The notes under the pieces were generated by a model. The model saw only the letters and a program-made list of their open reading frames with translations. It made no database searches and was not told where the DNA came from. From the NCBI GenBank assembly GCA_965208965.1, contig OZ242384.1, positions 3,348,001-3,412,000 of the forward strand: 64,000 nt of DNA, written 5' to 3'. Below, in pieces: positions 43,361 to 51,382 of this stretch. A program made the translations under genes and the position numbers. Origin of the DNA: Bin5 sp965208965 (GTDB lineage: Bacteria > Chloroflexota > Anaerolineae > Caldilineales > Caldilineaceae). Positions within the stretch are counted from its first letter, which is position 1. Each line of letters begins with the position of its first letter.

Positions 43361-44329
43361 CAGTTCGATCAAGCGTTTGACAGCCTCCCGCGACAGAGCA
43401 TCCAGCGGTCTGTCAGGCGTTGAAACGACGGTAGCTGCAACCGCGTTCCCGAAGCGCGCCGCCTGCTCAACAGTAGACCCTTCATGTACCGCAAGTAGGA
43501 ATCCGGCATTGAAGGAATCGCCCGCGCCTACCGTAGTTTGAACTTCGACCGAGAATCCGGGCACAAAAGTCGGCCCGCCAGTTGACCTTGCAGCAGTGCC
43601 ATCCCGTTCCAGGACAACAGCGCCTTCCGCCCCCCGTTTGATGACCACACATCCCGCCCCGCCCTCCAGGACCGCGGCCATCCCTGAGGCCAGCTCGACA
43701 CCACCGGTACAAACCGCCAACTCGTGCTCGTTGCAGATGAAGTAATCTGTGTAAGCCAACAGCGGACGCAACTCCTCCAGCAGTGCCGGCTCGCCGATAG
43801 CCGGGCCGATGTCCACTGCAGTGCGGGTGTTACTCTGGCCGGCCTCGCGAAATAGTTCGATTGCACCCTGTGGACGCAGCCCCGGCATGATTGAGTAGCT
43901 CGTAAGTAGCAGCATCTCCGAACCGCGCACGAGAGCATTGTCGATGGAACCGCCGTCAACGGCCCTGTTCGCACCTTCGTGGTGAAAGGCCAGCCGGCTC
44001 TGCTCCCTGTCGCTGAGAATGAGCGTCGTCGCAGTCCCCTGCCCAGCATACCTTCTGACGCTCCCCATTCTGACACCCGCGTCAACAAGTTGCTCCGCCA
44101 TCCAATCGCCAAGATGGTCCTCGCCCAAGCCCCCAACCAGCTCCACCGCCGACCCCAAGCGCGCCAAGGCATAGGCCGAATTCGCCCCATTTCCCCCCAG
44201 CGACGTTCTGAGCGGCTCGTCATGAAAGACAAGGCTGTCTACCGTAAACTCATCCCCCTCGCTGCGCGGCATCCCAGCCAGATCGGACACGAAGAGATCA
44301 ACGGTGCAGGTCCCGATAACGGTAAACAT
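43355..44329 (-). CDS. PfkB-family carbohydrate kinase
   Basis: 324 residues of the ribokinase fold. SLGGNGANSAYALARLG (sugar-binding signature 1 with its GG hinge), VGGLGEDHLGDWMAEQLVDAGV and the C-terminal TTVGAGDSFNAGFL (anion hole with catalytic Asp) are all intact. CNEHELAVCTGG is the region that usually contacts the ATP-binding groove. It would phosphorylate a ribose-, fructose- or 2-keto-3-deoxy-acid-type substrate. It is convergent with the UlaG-like gene and has its own upstream region. With a rhamnonate-dehydratase-like gene 6 kb away, a 2-keto-3-deoxy-sugar-acid kinase role is possible but unproven. Confidence 0.88.
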   Translation of the reverse strand: MFTVIGTCTVDLFVSDLAGMPRSEGDEFTVDSLVFHDEPLRTSLGGNGANSAYALARLGSAVELVGGLGEDHLGDWMAEQLVDAGVRMGSVRRYAGQGTATTLILSDREQSRLAFHHEGANRAVDGGSIDNALVRGSEMLLLTSYSIMPGLRPQGAIELFREAGQSNTRTAVDIGPAIGEPALLEELRPLLAYTDYFICNEHELAVCTGGVELASGMAAVLEGGAGCVVIKRGAEGAVVLERDGTAARSTGGPTFVPGFSVEVQTTVGAGDSFNAGFLLAVHEGSTVEQAARFGNAVAATVVSTPDRPLDALSREAVKRLIELS

Positions 44330-45181
44330 GGTATTGCTGCCCCCTCAAGAAATCGGACAGGCCTGACAGCTGGATTGAGTTCGCTACCGGCCTTCATACT
44401 TCGCACGCTGTCGGTCTTAGACCACCATTCTAAATCCGATCACCAACGCTGTGAAACAGCCCTGCCGCAGTGCACAATGCCCATACCTGGGCGCTCGAAT
44501 GCACATAGCCATAGCAGAGGCCAATTTCCGTTCGCGTTCCCCCCTTATGCAGCTTGGCAATTCTACCAGCTTGGGCTCGCTTACATCTCCCATCTACCGA
44601 ACATCCCACCGTTTGGGCACACCTTGTGGGTGCCCTCGCAACTGCCCCCCTCAAGGACGCCTCGCGAATCCATGATTCCTTCATGGAATGACAACATGAA
44701 AGGCCCGCAAATTCTGGATCGGACGAAGGCCGCCGACTACTACGAGCAATGTCAAAAGTCTTACCACAGCCTTAGGTCGGCGACATATTAATCTCTTGCC
44801 TTTCCCAATATCCAGCCAATTCTTTGTCGAAAACAGTGATATAATGGCACAGTGCCGAAATGCGAAGCGGCATCATTAAGTGCGAACTGTCATCGTCATG
44901 CCATGACTCCCGCTTGCAGAGAATCTGACTGAAGACGAAGGAAGGCGCTGGCAAGACTGTGAGCAACCCAGTACCCAACAATGCCTGCGAGGTGACTTGT
45001 GCGAAGCCAGGCGCAACTGACCATAAGAGAAAACGGCCCACTCTTACCCGGCTTTTCAGCCAAGACACGTCTCGTTATGTCAGACTCGTACAACTCTCGC
45101 AAAACGTATGGAAACAGTTTTACGCCCCCGTCAGTGCTGAGGAGGAACTTTTTCTCTGCCCATCACACAAACTGCGTCGGT

Positions 45182-45480
45182 TGCAGATCAGGTAGCCCGT
45201 AAACTCTCATGAACACTCGTCCAACGCTCATGCGAGAAAACCTGACATGCATAGCCTCCGACACAGCCCTTCACGAAAACCCCGTGAATTGCAGTTCAGG
45301 CAACCCATAAACGCTCATAAACTCTCGTCCAACGCTCATACAAGTCAGCTAGACCTGCATAGCCTCCTACACAGTCCTTCACACAGTCCTTCACGCAGTT
45401 TTCATGGACTGCAGTTCAGACAACCCGCAAACGCTCGTAAACGCTTATAAACTCTAGTCCAACACTCAGACAAGAATGCC
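45182..45480. repeat. Imperfect 108/120-bp tandem repeat, about 2.6 copies
   Basis: Copy A 45182-45289 (108 bp), copy B 45290-45409 (120 bp) and partial copy C from 45410 (about 71 bp), each starting with TGCAGWTCAGR. The 12-bp length difference is explained by an exact duplication of ACAGTCCTTCAC inside copy B (45371-45382 and 45383-45394). The copies also share the CATAGCCTCC block. Both lengths are multiples of 3, but the frame through them contains a stop in copy A. Confidence 0.85.
45202..45469 (+). repeat. Ten phased 9-bp iterons, consensus AACnCTCrT
   Basis: Within the larger repeat, starts at 45202, 45212, 45223 (copy A), 45310, 45320, 45331 (copy B) and 45430, 45440, 45450, 45461 (copy C). 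Spacing within each block is 10, 10 or 11 bp, about one helical turn, so all lie on the same DNA face. Seven of the ten match AACnCTCrT exactly; the last three differ at one or two positions. This arrangement is typical of cooperative protein binding, as in iteron origins or operator arrays; what binds here is unknown. Confidence 0.7.
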
Positions 45481-45820
45481 TGCGCCTCAACATCAGAATG
45501 TGTTTGACGAAAACAAGCCGGTAGGAAATCCGCCCATCAAACGAAAACGCTCTGCAAAAAAGAGGAGAATGCTCTGTCCCAGACGTAGGGGAGCGCCGTT
45601 CGTATGCTTTAACTGCGACCAAATTCAGACGATCTGCCCGGGCACCTGCAATTCATGGCTCTCGCCAATTGATAACAAGTGGAAAGAAGGCCGCTGTTGG
45701 TCAATGATATGGCGAAGACCGTTCCCACCTCCGTGGTTCAAAGACAGCGACGAACATTCTGAAAACTTGGACAGCTTACTCAGAAAAAAGCCCGTTCTGG
45801 CGCGACTTCTGTTGACATGA
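45476..45820 (+). CDS. Possible small Cys-rich protein
   Basis: A 114-residue frame that starts at the end of the tandem repeat. The first 32 residues are basic (PPIKRKRSAKKRRM); then five Cys follow in CPRRRGAPFVCFNCDQIQTICPGTC, a spacing that could form a zinc knuckle but matches no family I know. The rest is Trp- and Pro-rich. There is no Shine-Dalgarno and no neighbouring gene to support it. It may be chance; it is listed because the Cys clustering is unusual for a random frame. Confidence 0.25.
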   Translation: MPAPQHQNVFDENKPVGNPPIKRKRSAKKRRMLCPRRRGAPFVCFNCDQIQTICPGTCNSWLSPIDNKWKEGRCWSMIWRRPFPPPWFKDSDEHSENLDSLLRKKPVLARLLLT

Positions 45821-45989
45821 TCTTTGCCAGCCCAACGGCAACTGGTTCGCATCTGTACAAGCCCTGTTCATGCTGCCTCAATCGAGAACGGCCACCCAGC
45901 GTCGGACTCGAAAGCAGGCGGATTAGGCTGTCGCTGTTGAGGCTGATTGCCTTGAAGCACTCGAATTTTTCGTCACAGAGTCGCCATCT

Positions 45990-45997
45990 GATATAAT
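45990..45997 (+). promoter_or_regulatory. Extended -10 element upstream of the sugar ABC importer
   Basis: TG-A-TATAAT with the hexamer at 45992-45997 is a perfect extended -10. No good -35 lies 16-18 bp before it. If used, it would give a leader of about 300 nt before the binding-protein ATG at 46306. Confidence 0.35.
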
Positions 45998-46222
45998 CCC
46001 CTGGACATAGCATCGCCTGGCATTCGAGCCCGGCTCAGACCCAGTGCCAGAAGGGCCTCACCTGCCTGGGAGTCTCTCCAATTGCCCCGCCCAAACGTGC
46101 ATCCCCTGTACACAGCGGACGGCAAACGCCAAGGACGCATTGCTGCAAGTCGGTGAACCTGCAGCTGAATGGTTGTGTCCCAGGGACGGAGTGTTGGCTC
46201 TGTCCTGACAAAGAGAGCATCC

Positions 46223-46238
46223 TTGGCTGAATGGCCAA
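46223..46238. promoter_or_regulatory. Palindromic operator-like site
   Basis: TTGGC (46223-46227) and GCCAA (46234-46238) form a 16-bp palindrome 68 bp upstream of the importer start codon. LacI-type regulators of sugar importers often use such sites. Only one copy is seen and no regulator gene is adjacent, so it could be chance. Confidence 0.25.
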
Positions 46239-46305
46239 AGCATTCCAGCCATTACAAATAACAAGAAAGATTCTCTCAGCTATCCATCTCAAGGAGGAAA
46301 ATTGC

Positions 46306-47658
46306 ATGAAAAGACGAACAATTAGCCGCCGAGACTTTCTGCGGACTTCCGGGCTTGTAGCCGGCAGCGCCGCCTTGGCCGCTTGCGCAGCGCCGGCAGC
46401 TGCCCCGGCCTCGGGCGGAGACGATTCCGCCGCAAGCGAACCCCAGGCCATCTCCTGGTGGTATGCCTGGGGCAATCTTGACCCCGCTGTGGAGTCAATC
46501 TCCCAACTCGAAAGCTTTCAGGCGCATATCGGCGAAAACACAACCTTGGACTATCGCGGCAGTACCAACAATGAGGCCGTTCTGACCGCGTTGGCAGCCG
46601 GAGATCCTCCGGATGGCGGCTCCAACATGGACTATCCCGGCCTCTGGTCCCGCGGCGTTTGTCTACCGGTCAACGATATGGTGGACTCCAGTGAGATCAT
46701 CGACCCGAACGAAGTGGTCGACGCCGTCTGGCAGGGAGGATTCTACGGTGCCGATCTCATCGGCGTACCTTCCATCGAGTCATTCCTCTGGTATGGGTTG
46801 AACTACAATGCCCAGCACGTTGAAGAGGCCGGCCTCGACCCCGACAACCCGCCGTTGACATGGGAAGGCGTCATGGAATGGCACAAGGAGCTCTCACAGT
46901 TTGACGACGGCGGTAACGTCCTCCGCATCGGTCTTGACCCCATTGACGCCATGGCCGGTGAACCCGACTTTATTGCTACCTCCTATGGTCACACCTGGTG
47001 GAATGACGAAGAACAGACCTTCCACCTTGACCACGAGTTGATGGCCCAAGGCATCGAAACGCAGGCCGAATTCTTCCGCTTCATTGGCCCCGACAACTTC
47101 GCCGGACTCCGCTCCGTCGAAGGGCAGGGCACTTGGGGGGCAGCCTTCAACGCCGAAGTCCAATCCATGATTATTGAAGGTTATTGGCACGCTGGCGAGA
47201 CTACAATCCAGAAGCCGGAGGTGGCTGTCCACAATCGGGCCACTTGGGCGCCCGTACCCGCCTTCCGCGAGGGCGCAAAGATCATGGCTACCGGTCCCCA
47301 TATGGTACAGATCTACCGCGACGGCAAAAACCCGGATGGAATATTCAAAGTTGCCGAATTCCTCCACACCGAAGAGCCGCTCAATATCATTTTCCATGAA
47401 GTCGGCTGGATTATGGGCATCCAGTCATGGTTGCCCACGATCGATGTAGACACCTTCCCCGGACTACGTTTCTACATTGACAACATTGAGGAAGTGACCG
47501 ACTGGATCGTGGGACGTCGTTCGCCGATCCACTGGTTCGTTAATACGCAACTTTGGGATCTTCGCGAGCAAGTCTACCGTGACTTGATTACCCCCCAAGA
47601 GGCAGTGGCAGAGTTGCAGAAACGCGCCGAAGACGAGTGGGAAGCCCAAGGTCTCTAA
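46306..47658 (+). CDS. Sugar ABC transporter substrate-binding lipoprotein, Tat-exported
   Basis: 450 residues from ATG 46306, with AAGGAGG 8 nt upstream. The signal combines a twin-arginine motif (SRRDFLRT) and a lipobox (AALAAC, Cys27), so it folds in the cytoplasm and is then anchored outside. The mature domain is a family 1 extracellular solute-binding protein: NNEAVLTALAAGDPPDGG, IGVPSIESFLWYGLNYN and GPHMVQIYRDGKNPDGIFKVAEFL. These bind oligosaccharides or polyols. Two permease genes follow; the ATPase is not in the window, as is common for importers that share MsmK/UgpC. The second Cys of the signal may be important; nothing unusual in length. Confidence 0.92.
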   Translation: MKRRTISRRDFLRTSGLVAGSAALAACAAPAAAPASGGDDSAASEPQAISWWYAWGNLDPAVESISQLESFQAHIGENTTLDYRGSTNNEAVLTALAAGDPPDGGSNMDYPGLWSRGVCLPVNDMVDSSEIIDPNEVVDAVWQGGFYGADLIGVPSIESFLWYGLNYNAQHVEEAGLDPDNPPLTWEGVMEWHKELSQFDDGGNVLRIGLDPIDAMAGEPDFIATSYGHTWWNDEEQTFHLDHELMAQGIETQAEFFRFIGPDNFAGLRSVEGQGTWGAAFNAEVQSMIIEGYWHAGETTIQKPEVAVHNRATWAPVPAFREGAKIMATGPHMVQIYRDGKNPDGIFKVAEFLHTEEPLNIIFHEVGWIMGIQSWLPTIDVDTFPGLRFYIDNIEEVTDWIVGRRSPIHWFVNTQLWDLREQVYRDLITPQEAVAELQKRAEDEWEAQGL

Positions 47659-47671
47659 CTCTCACAGCTTG

Positions 47672-47698
47672 GCGGCCAGACCCAACAGGTCTGGCCGC
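47672..47698 (+). other. Stem-loop between binding-protein and permease genes
   Basis: A perfect 11-bp stem GCGGCCAGACC (47672-47682) with GGTCTGGCCGC (47688-47698) and a 5-nt loop. It follows the binding-protein stop by 13 bp and has no T tract after it. Such hairpins commonly protect the upstream mRNA from 3' decay, so that more binding protein than permease is made. Confidence 0.75.
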
Positions 47699-47728
47699 TG
47701 AACGCTTAGAAAAGAGAAGGAATCCCGT

Positions 47729-48646
47729 ATGGCAGCCAGCACAGAAAAGGTCAGTCGTTACACGCCGCAGGAGTGGCGCAACCTGCGTCTGGGGCTGCTG
47801 TTCGTCTCGCCTTGGGCTCTGGGTTTTCTTCTCTTTACGATCTATCCTCTGTTGTCTTCGCTGTACTACAGTCTCACCCGCTACGATCTGCTTCGACCCC
47901 CCGTCTTCCTCGGGGCCAAAAACTATTTGACCCTCTTCTTTGACGATCCGCATTTCTGGAACGTCATGTACAATACCCTCTTCTATGTGGGGCTCAGCGT
48001 TCCCTTCGGCGTCGGCGCGGCTTTCATTATTGCAAATATGTTGAACTCCAGAATCGTTGCCCGCTCCTTCTTCCGCAGCGTGATCTACGTCCCGTCAATC
48101 GTTCCCGCCGTGGCATCGGCGATGGTGTGGCAGTTCCTGATGAACGTTCAATATGGCGCCATCAACGGTGTGCTTCGCTATTTCGGCCTGCCCATCATCC
48201 CTTTTCTCTCCAACCCGGGCTGGGCCAAGCCCTCACTGATCCTCGTCGCGATATGGGCACAAGGGGCTGCTGTTGTCATTTTCCTGGCTGCGCTGCAGGA
48301 TGTCCCACGCTCTCTCTACGAGGCCGCAACCGTGGACGGGGCCAATCTGTGGCACAAATTTCGCAACGTCACCATTCCACTGACCTCACCAATTATCCTG
48401 TTCAATCTGATAATGGGGTTGATTGTCGCCTTCCAGGAGTTTACCGTCCCCTGGCTTCTTACCGAGGGCGGCCCCATGAACTCGACAGAATTCTATCTGA
48501 TTCATCTCTATCGTAATGCCTTCGAATACCTGAGAATGGGCAAGGCGTCCGCCTTAGCCTGGATACTGTTCCTGATTATCGTAGTTTTCTCACTCATCAT
48601 TTTCAAGTCTTCGGCCCGCTGGGTCTATTACGGGGGCGAGAAATGA
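47729..48646 (+). CDS. Sugar ABC transporter permease (MalF/UgpA type)
   Basis: 305 residues with six TM helices. It starts with a short cytoplasmic tail, then LRLGLLFVSPWALGFLLFTIYPLLSSLYYS. The MalF-type EAA loop appears as YEAATVDGANLWHKFRNVTIPLTSP. It forms one half of the heterodimeric channel with the next gene product. ATG 47729 has AAGGA about 9 nt upstream. The TGA overlaps the next ATG (ATGA). Confidence 0.93.
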   Translation: MAASTEKVSRYTPQEWRNLRLGLLFVSPWALGFLLFTIYPLLSSLYYSLTRYDLLRPPVFLGAKNYLTLFFDDPHFWNVMYNTLFYVGLSVPFGVGAAFIIANMLNSRIVARSFFRSVIYVPSIVPAVASAMVWQFLMNVQYGAINGVLRYFGLPIIPFLSNPGWAKPSLILVAIWAQGAAVVIFLAALQDVPRSLYEAATVDGANLWHKFRNVTIPLTSPIILFNLIMGLIVAFQEFTVPWLLTEGGPMNSTEFYLIHLYRNAFEYLRMGKASALAWILFLIIVVFSLIIFKSSARWVYYGGEK

Positions 48647-49557
48647 CCACCATCGCATCGGAGAGCCAAACAAGGCCGGTGCCGCGTCATTACCGTGACA
48701 CGGGCAATCGCTGGCAGACGGTCCTGCTTGAAGTCATCAAGTATGCGGTGCTGATACCTCTCACCCTCAGCTTCGCCTTTCCTCTTTACTGGATGATCAG
48801 CTCGGCGCTAAAGGTGGACTCGCAAGTCTACACCATGCCCCCGATCCTGTTGCCTTTTCCTATCCATCCCCAAAACTTCATCGAAGGCTGGCAGATTCTG
48901 CCCTTTACACAGTACGCCGTAAACTCGGTTGTCTTCTATACCGTACCTGCCGTTGCCTTTACTGTACTCTCGTCCACAATCGTTGCCTATGGCTTCTCTC
49001 GCATCCGCTGGCCGGGGCGGGATACAATATTCTGGCTGGTGGTCATGACCATGATGCTGCCCTGGGCGGTGACCATGGTCCCGCTCTTTATCACATTTAA
49101 GTGGCTGGGCTGGCTGGACACCTACCGCCCTCTGGTTGTACCCGCCCTGTTCAGCCATCCATACATCGTATTCCTGCTGCGTCAGTTCTTCATGACCCTT
49201 CCCGAAGAACTTTCAGACGCCGCCCGCATCGATGGCGCTAGCGAATTTGGCATTCTCTTCCGCATCATCCTCCCACTCACCAAACCGGCCCTGGCCGTCG
49301 TCGCTCTCTTCCGATTCCTTTGGGCCTGGAACGACTATCTGGGTCCGCTGATCTACCTGCGGGACGAGAATCGCTACCCTCTCGCACTGGGAATCGAACA
49401 ACTATCACGACGTGCCAACGACGTGGGCAATTTCAGCAACGGCATCCCCTACCTGATGGCCGTGAGTACGCTCGTCGCCCTCCCAATTATCGTAACCTTC
49501 TTCTTCGCGCAGCGTACTTTCATCGAAGGAATCTCGCTGACGGGAATGAAGGGCTAG
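48643..49557 (+). CDS. Sugar ABC transporter permease (MalG/UgpE type)
   Basis: 304 residues, six TM helices, with MalG-type features: LTLSFAFPLYWMISSALK, then the EAA loop ELSDAARIDGASEFGILFRIILPLTKPALAVVALF and the C-terminal tail ending in FAQRTFIEGISLTGMKG, which in MalG inserts into the channel. It overlaps the previous gene by 4 bp and pairs with it. The downstream FG-GAP lipoprotein gene starts 18 bp later and is probably in the same operon. Confidence 0.93.
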   Translation: MTTIASESQTRPVPRHYRDTGNRWQTVLLEVIKYAVLIPLTLSFAFPLYWMISSALKVDSQVYTMPPILLPFPIHPQNFIEGWQILPFTQYAVNSVVFYTVPAVAFTVLSSTIVAYGFSRIRWPGRDTIFWLVVMTMMLPWAVTMVPLFITFKWLGWLDTYRPLVVPALFSHPYIVFLLRQFFMTLPEELSDAARIDGASEFGILFRIILPLTKPALAVVALFRFLWAWNDYLGPLIYLRDENRYPLALGIEQLSRRANDVGNFSNGIPYLMAVSTLVALPIIVTFFFAQRTFIEGISLTGMKG

Positions 49558-49575
49558 AAAGTAAGGGCGGCCAAC

Positions 49576-51309
49576 ATGCGCACTTTCCTTCCTGCCATTC
49601 TTGTCTCAGCACTTCTCCTCTGCGCCTGTTCAGCCGGTTTTGGCTTTGACAACCTGCAAGGCTCGACTTCCTACAGTGCGCTCTCAGACTCACTCAGCAT
49701 CACAGTAAACCCATTGGATCTCCGCACAGCCTCCGCCGCGCAATCTCGCCCTTGCACCGGCAGCTTCGTCGAACACAAACTCCCCCACGTCACCGGCACC
49801 GCCTTCGAACGCGTCACCTACTTCACCAGCAACGGCGCCGGCCTCGCCGTCGGCGACCTCGACAACGATGGCGACGAAGATTTCGTCCTCGCCAATCTGC
49901 TAGGCCCCAACCAGATCTTCTGGAACGAAGGAAACTGGCAATTCCACCCGCAGCTCCTGCTCGACGGCAGCCTGCGCGGCCTCGCGCTCGTCGACGTAGA
50001 CGGCGACGGCTGGCTCGATATCACCGCCACCAGCCGCTCAGGAATTCTCCTCTACTGGCACAACCAGGGTGCCGAGGACAACACCGCCCCGTTCACAGAC
50101 GAACAAGAGCCGGTGCGATTACAGGGCGTCACCGGCCTTGCCTACTCGTTGCAGTGGGGCGATCTGGACAGGGACGGCGACCTCGATCTGGTGACTGCCT
50201 CTTACGACGCCTCGCTGGAAAAGCAGATGGGACGCCGCGCTTTGGACGCAACCCATCAGAACGGCGTCTTCATCTATGAAAATGAAAATGGACGATTTCT
50301 GCCAACACGCCTGGCCTCTCGCGCCCAGGGGCTCGCGCTGCAACTACAGGATCTGAACGGCGACCGCCGCCTCGACATCCTCGTTGGCAACGACTTTGAC
50401 CTGCACGACGCCGTCTTCCTCAACCAGCGCGACGGCAGCTGGATTGCATCCGACCCGTTCGCCACCACAACCTTTAGCACCATGAGCTTCGACAGCGGCG
50501 ACATCGACAACGACGGTCAACTGGAGCTCTTCGCCGCCGACATGCACCCCTACTCAGAAGAACCCGAAATCATGCGTCAGTGGCTGCCCGTAATGGAGAC
50601 AATGCCTCCCCCCAGCCCCGACGACGCCCCCCAGGTCATGGCCAACGTCCTCCAGGAATGGCAGGGCGATGACTGGTCCGACCAGGCCGAGGCCTGGCGC
50701 ATCCCCTTCAGCGGCTGGAGTTGGTCCGCCCAGTTTGGCGACATCAACCAGGACGGCCTGCTCGATCTCTATGTCGTCAACGGCATGACCGCCATGGAGA
50801 TCTTCCGTCACCTTCCTGGCGATGAGCTGGTCGAGGAGAACCAGGCCTATCGCAACGACGGCGGCAACCGCTTCACGCCCGCGCCCGAATGGAAACTCAA
50901 TAGCACCGCCGGCGGCCGCAGCATGAGCATGGCCGACTTTGACGGCGACGGCGACCTGGATGTCCTGATCAACAACCTGCGCTCCCCGTCCCAACTGTTC
51001 GAAAACCGGCTGTGCAGCGGCCAGTCCCTGATGGTAGATCTGCGCCAGCCCGACAGCGGCAACACGCGCGCCTTAGGCGCAGAGCTCCTCCTGCACACCT
51101 CGACCGGCATCTATCGCCGCAGCGTGCACGCAGCCGGCGGCTACCTCTCCGGCCGCAGCGCCCGCCAACACTTTGGTATGCCCCTCGAAAGTAGAATCAT
51201 CGCCCTGGAAGTGCGCTGGCCGGACCGCGTCCTCTCGCTGATAGACGGTCGAGACCTTCAGCCGGGCAGTTTACTGACAATCACCCGACGCGCAGCTCAA
51301 ACGGATTAG
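49576..51309 (+). CDS. CRTAC1/ASPIC-type FG-GAP repeat lipoprotein
   Basis: 577 residues. The signal ends in LLLCACS (lipid Cys18). The body has at least seven calcium-loop repeats of the VCBS/FG-GAP type (DLDNDGDED, DVDGDGWLD, DLDRDGDLD, DLNGDRRLD, DIDNDGQLE, DINQDGLLD, DFDGDGDLD), spaced as in a seven-bladed propeller. The last about 100 residues form an ASPIC/UnbV domain (SVHAAGGYLSGRSARQHFG, VRWPDRVLSLID). Such proteins sit on the cell surface and are thought to bind carbohydrate or other proteins. It begins 18 bp after the sugar permease gene, suggesting it helps capture the imported glycan. Base and codon use switch to C-rich codons at about residue 40. Confidence 0.88.
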   Translation: MRTFLPAILVSALLLCACSAGFGFDNLQGSTSYSALSDSLSITVNPLDLRTASAAQSRPCTGSFVEHKLPHVTGTAFERVTYFTSNGAGLAVGDLDNDGDEDFVLANLLGPNQIFWNEGNWQFHPQLLLDGSLRGLALVDVDGDGWLDITATSRSGILLYWHNQGAEDNTAPFTDEQEPVRLQGVTGLAYSLQWGDLDRDGDLDLVTASYDASLEKQMGRRALDATHQNGVFIYENENGRFLPTRLASRAQGLALQLQDLNGDRRLDILVGNDFDLHDAVFLNQRDGSWIASDPFATTTFSTMSFDSGDIDNDGQLELFAADMHPYSEEPEIMRQWLPVMETMPPPSPDDAPQVMANVLQEWQGDDWSDQAEAWRIPFSGWSWSAQFGDINQDGLLDLYVVNGMTAMEIFRHLPGDELVEENQAYRNDGGNRFTPAPEWKLNSTAGGRSMSMADFDGDGDLDVLINNLRSPSQLFENRLCSGQSLMVDLRQPDSGNTRALGAELLLHTSTGIYRRSVHAAGGYLSGRSARQHFGMPLESRIIALEVRWPDRVLSLIDGRDLQPGSLLTITRRAAQTD

Positions 51310-51382
51310 CCCGGCCCGGGTGAGGCCTCCCAGCCCTGAGCGGCCTGGACCATCCCCTCTCTCAAGAATTGAGGTACAGTCC

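Larger units (their letters stand above)
44330..46305. other. 2-kb gene-poor region upstream of the sugar ABC importer
   Basis: No convincing protein gene apart from one low-confidence Cys-rich frame (45476-45820). Base composition is visibly more AT-rich than the flanks. It holds an extended -10 TGATATAAT at 44838-44845 and again at 45990-45997, a 108/120-bp repeat at 45182-45480 with phased 9-bp iterons, and a TTGGC/GCCAA palindrome at 46223-46238. It ends in a Shine-Dalgarno for the importer binding protein. The many short open frames have poor codon patterns and no ribosome-binding sites. Confidence 0.6.

Noticed and set aside
44824..44845. TTGTCG and TATAAT as a promoter pair
   Set aside because: The spacing is only 10 bp. 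The TATAAT is preceded by TG, so at best it is an extended -10; there is no gene directly after it.
45247..45450. A 67-codon frame running through the tandem repeat
   Set aside because: It keeps frame because repeat units are multiples of three, but it has no ribosome-binding site, a stop in the earlier copy and simple repetitive composition.
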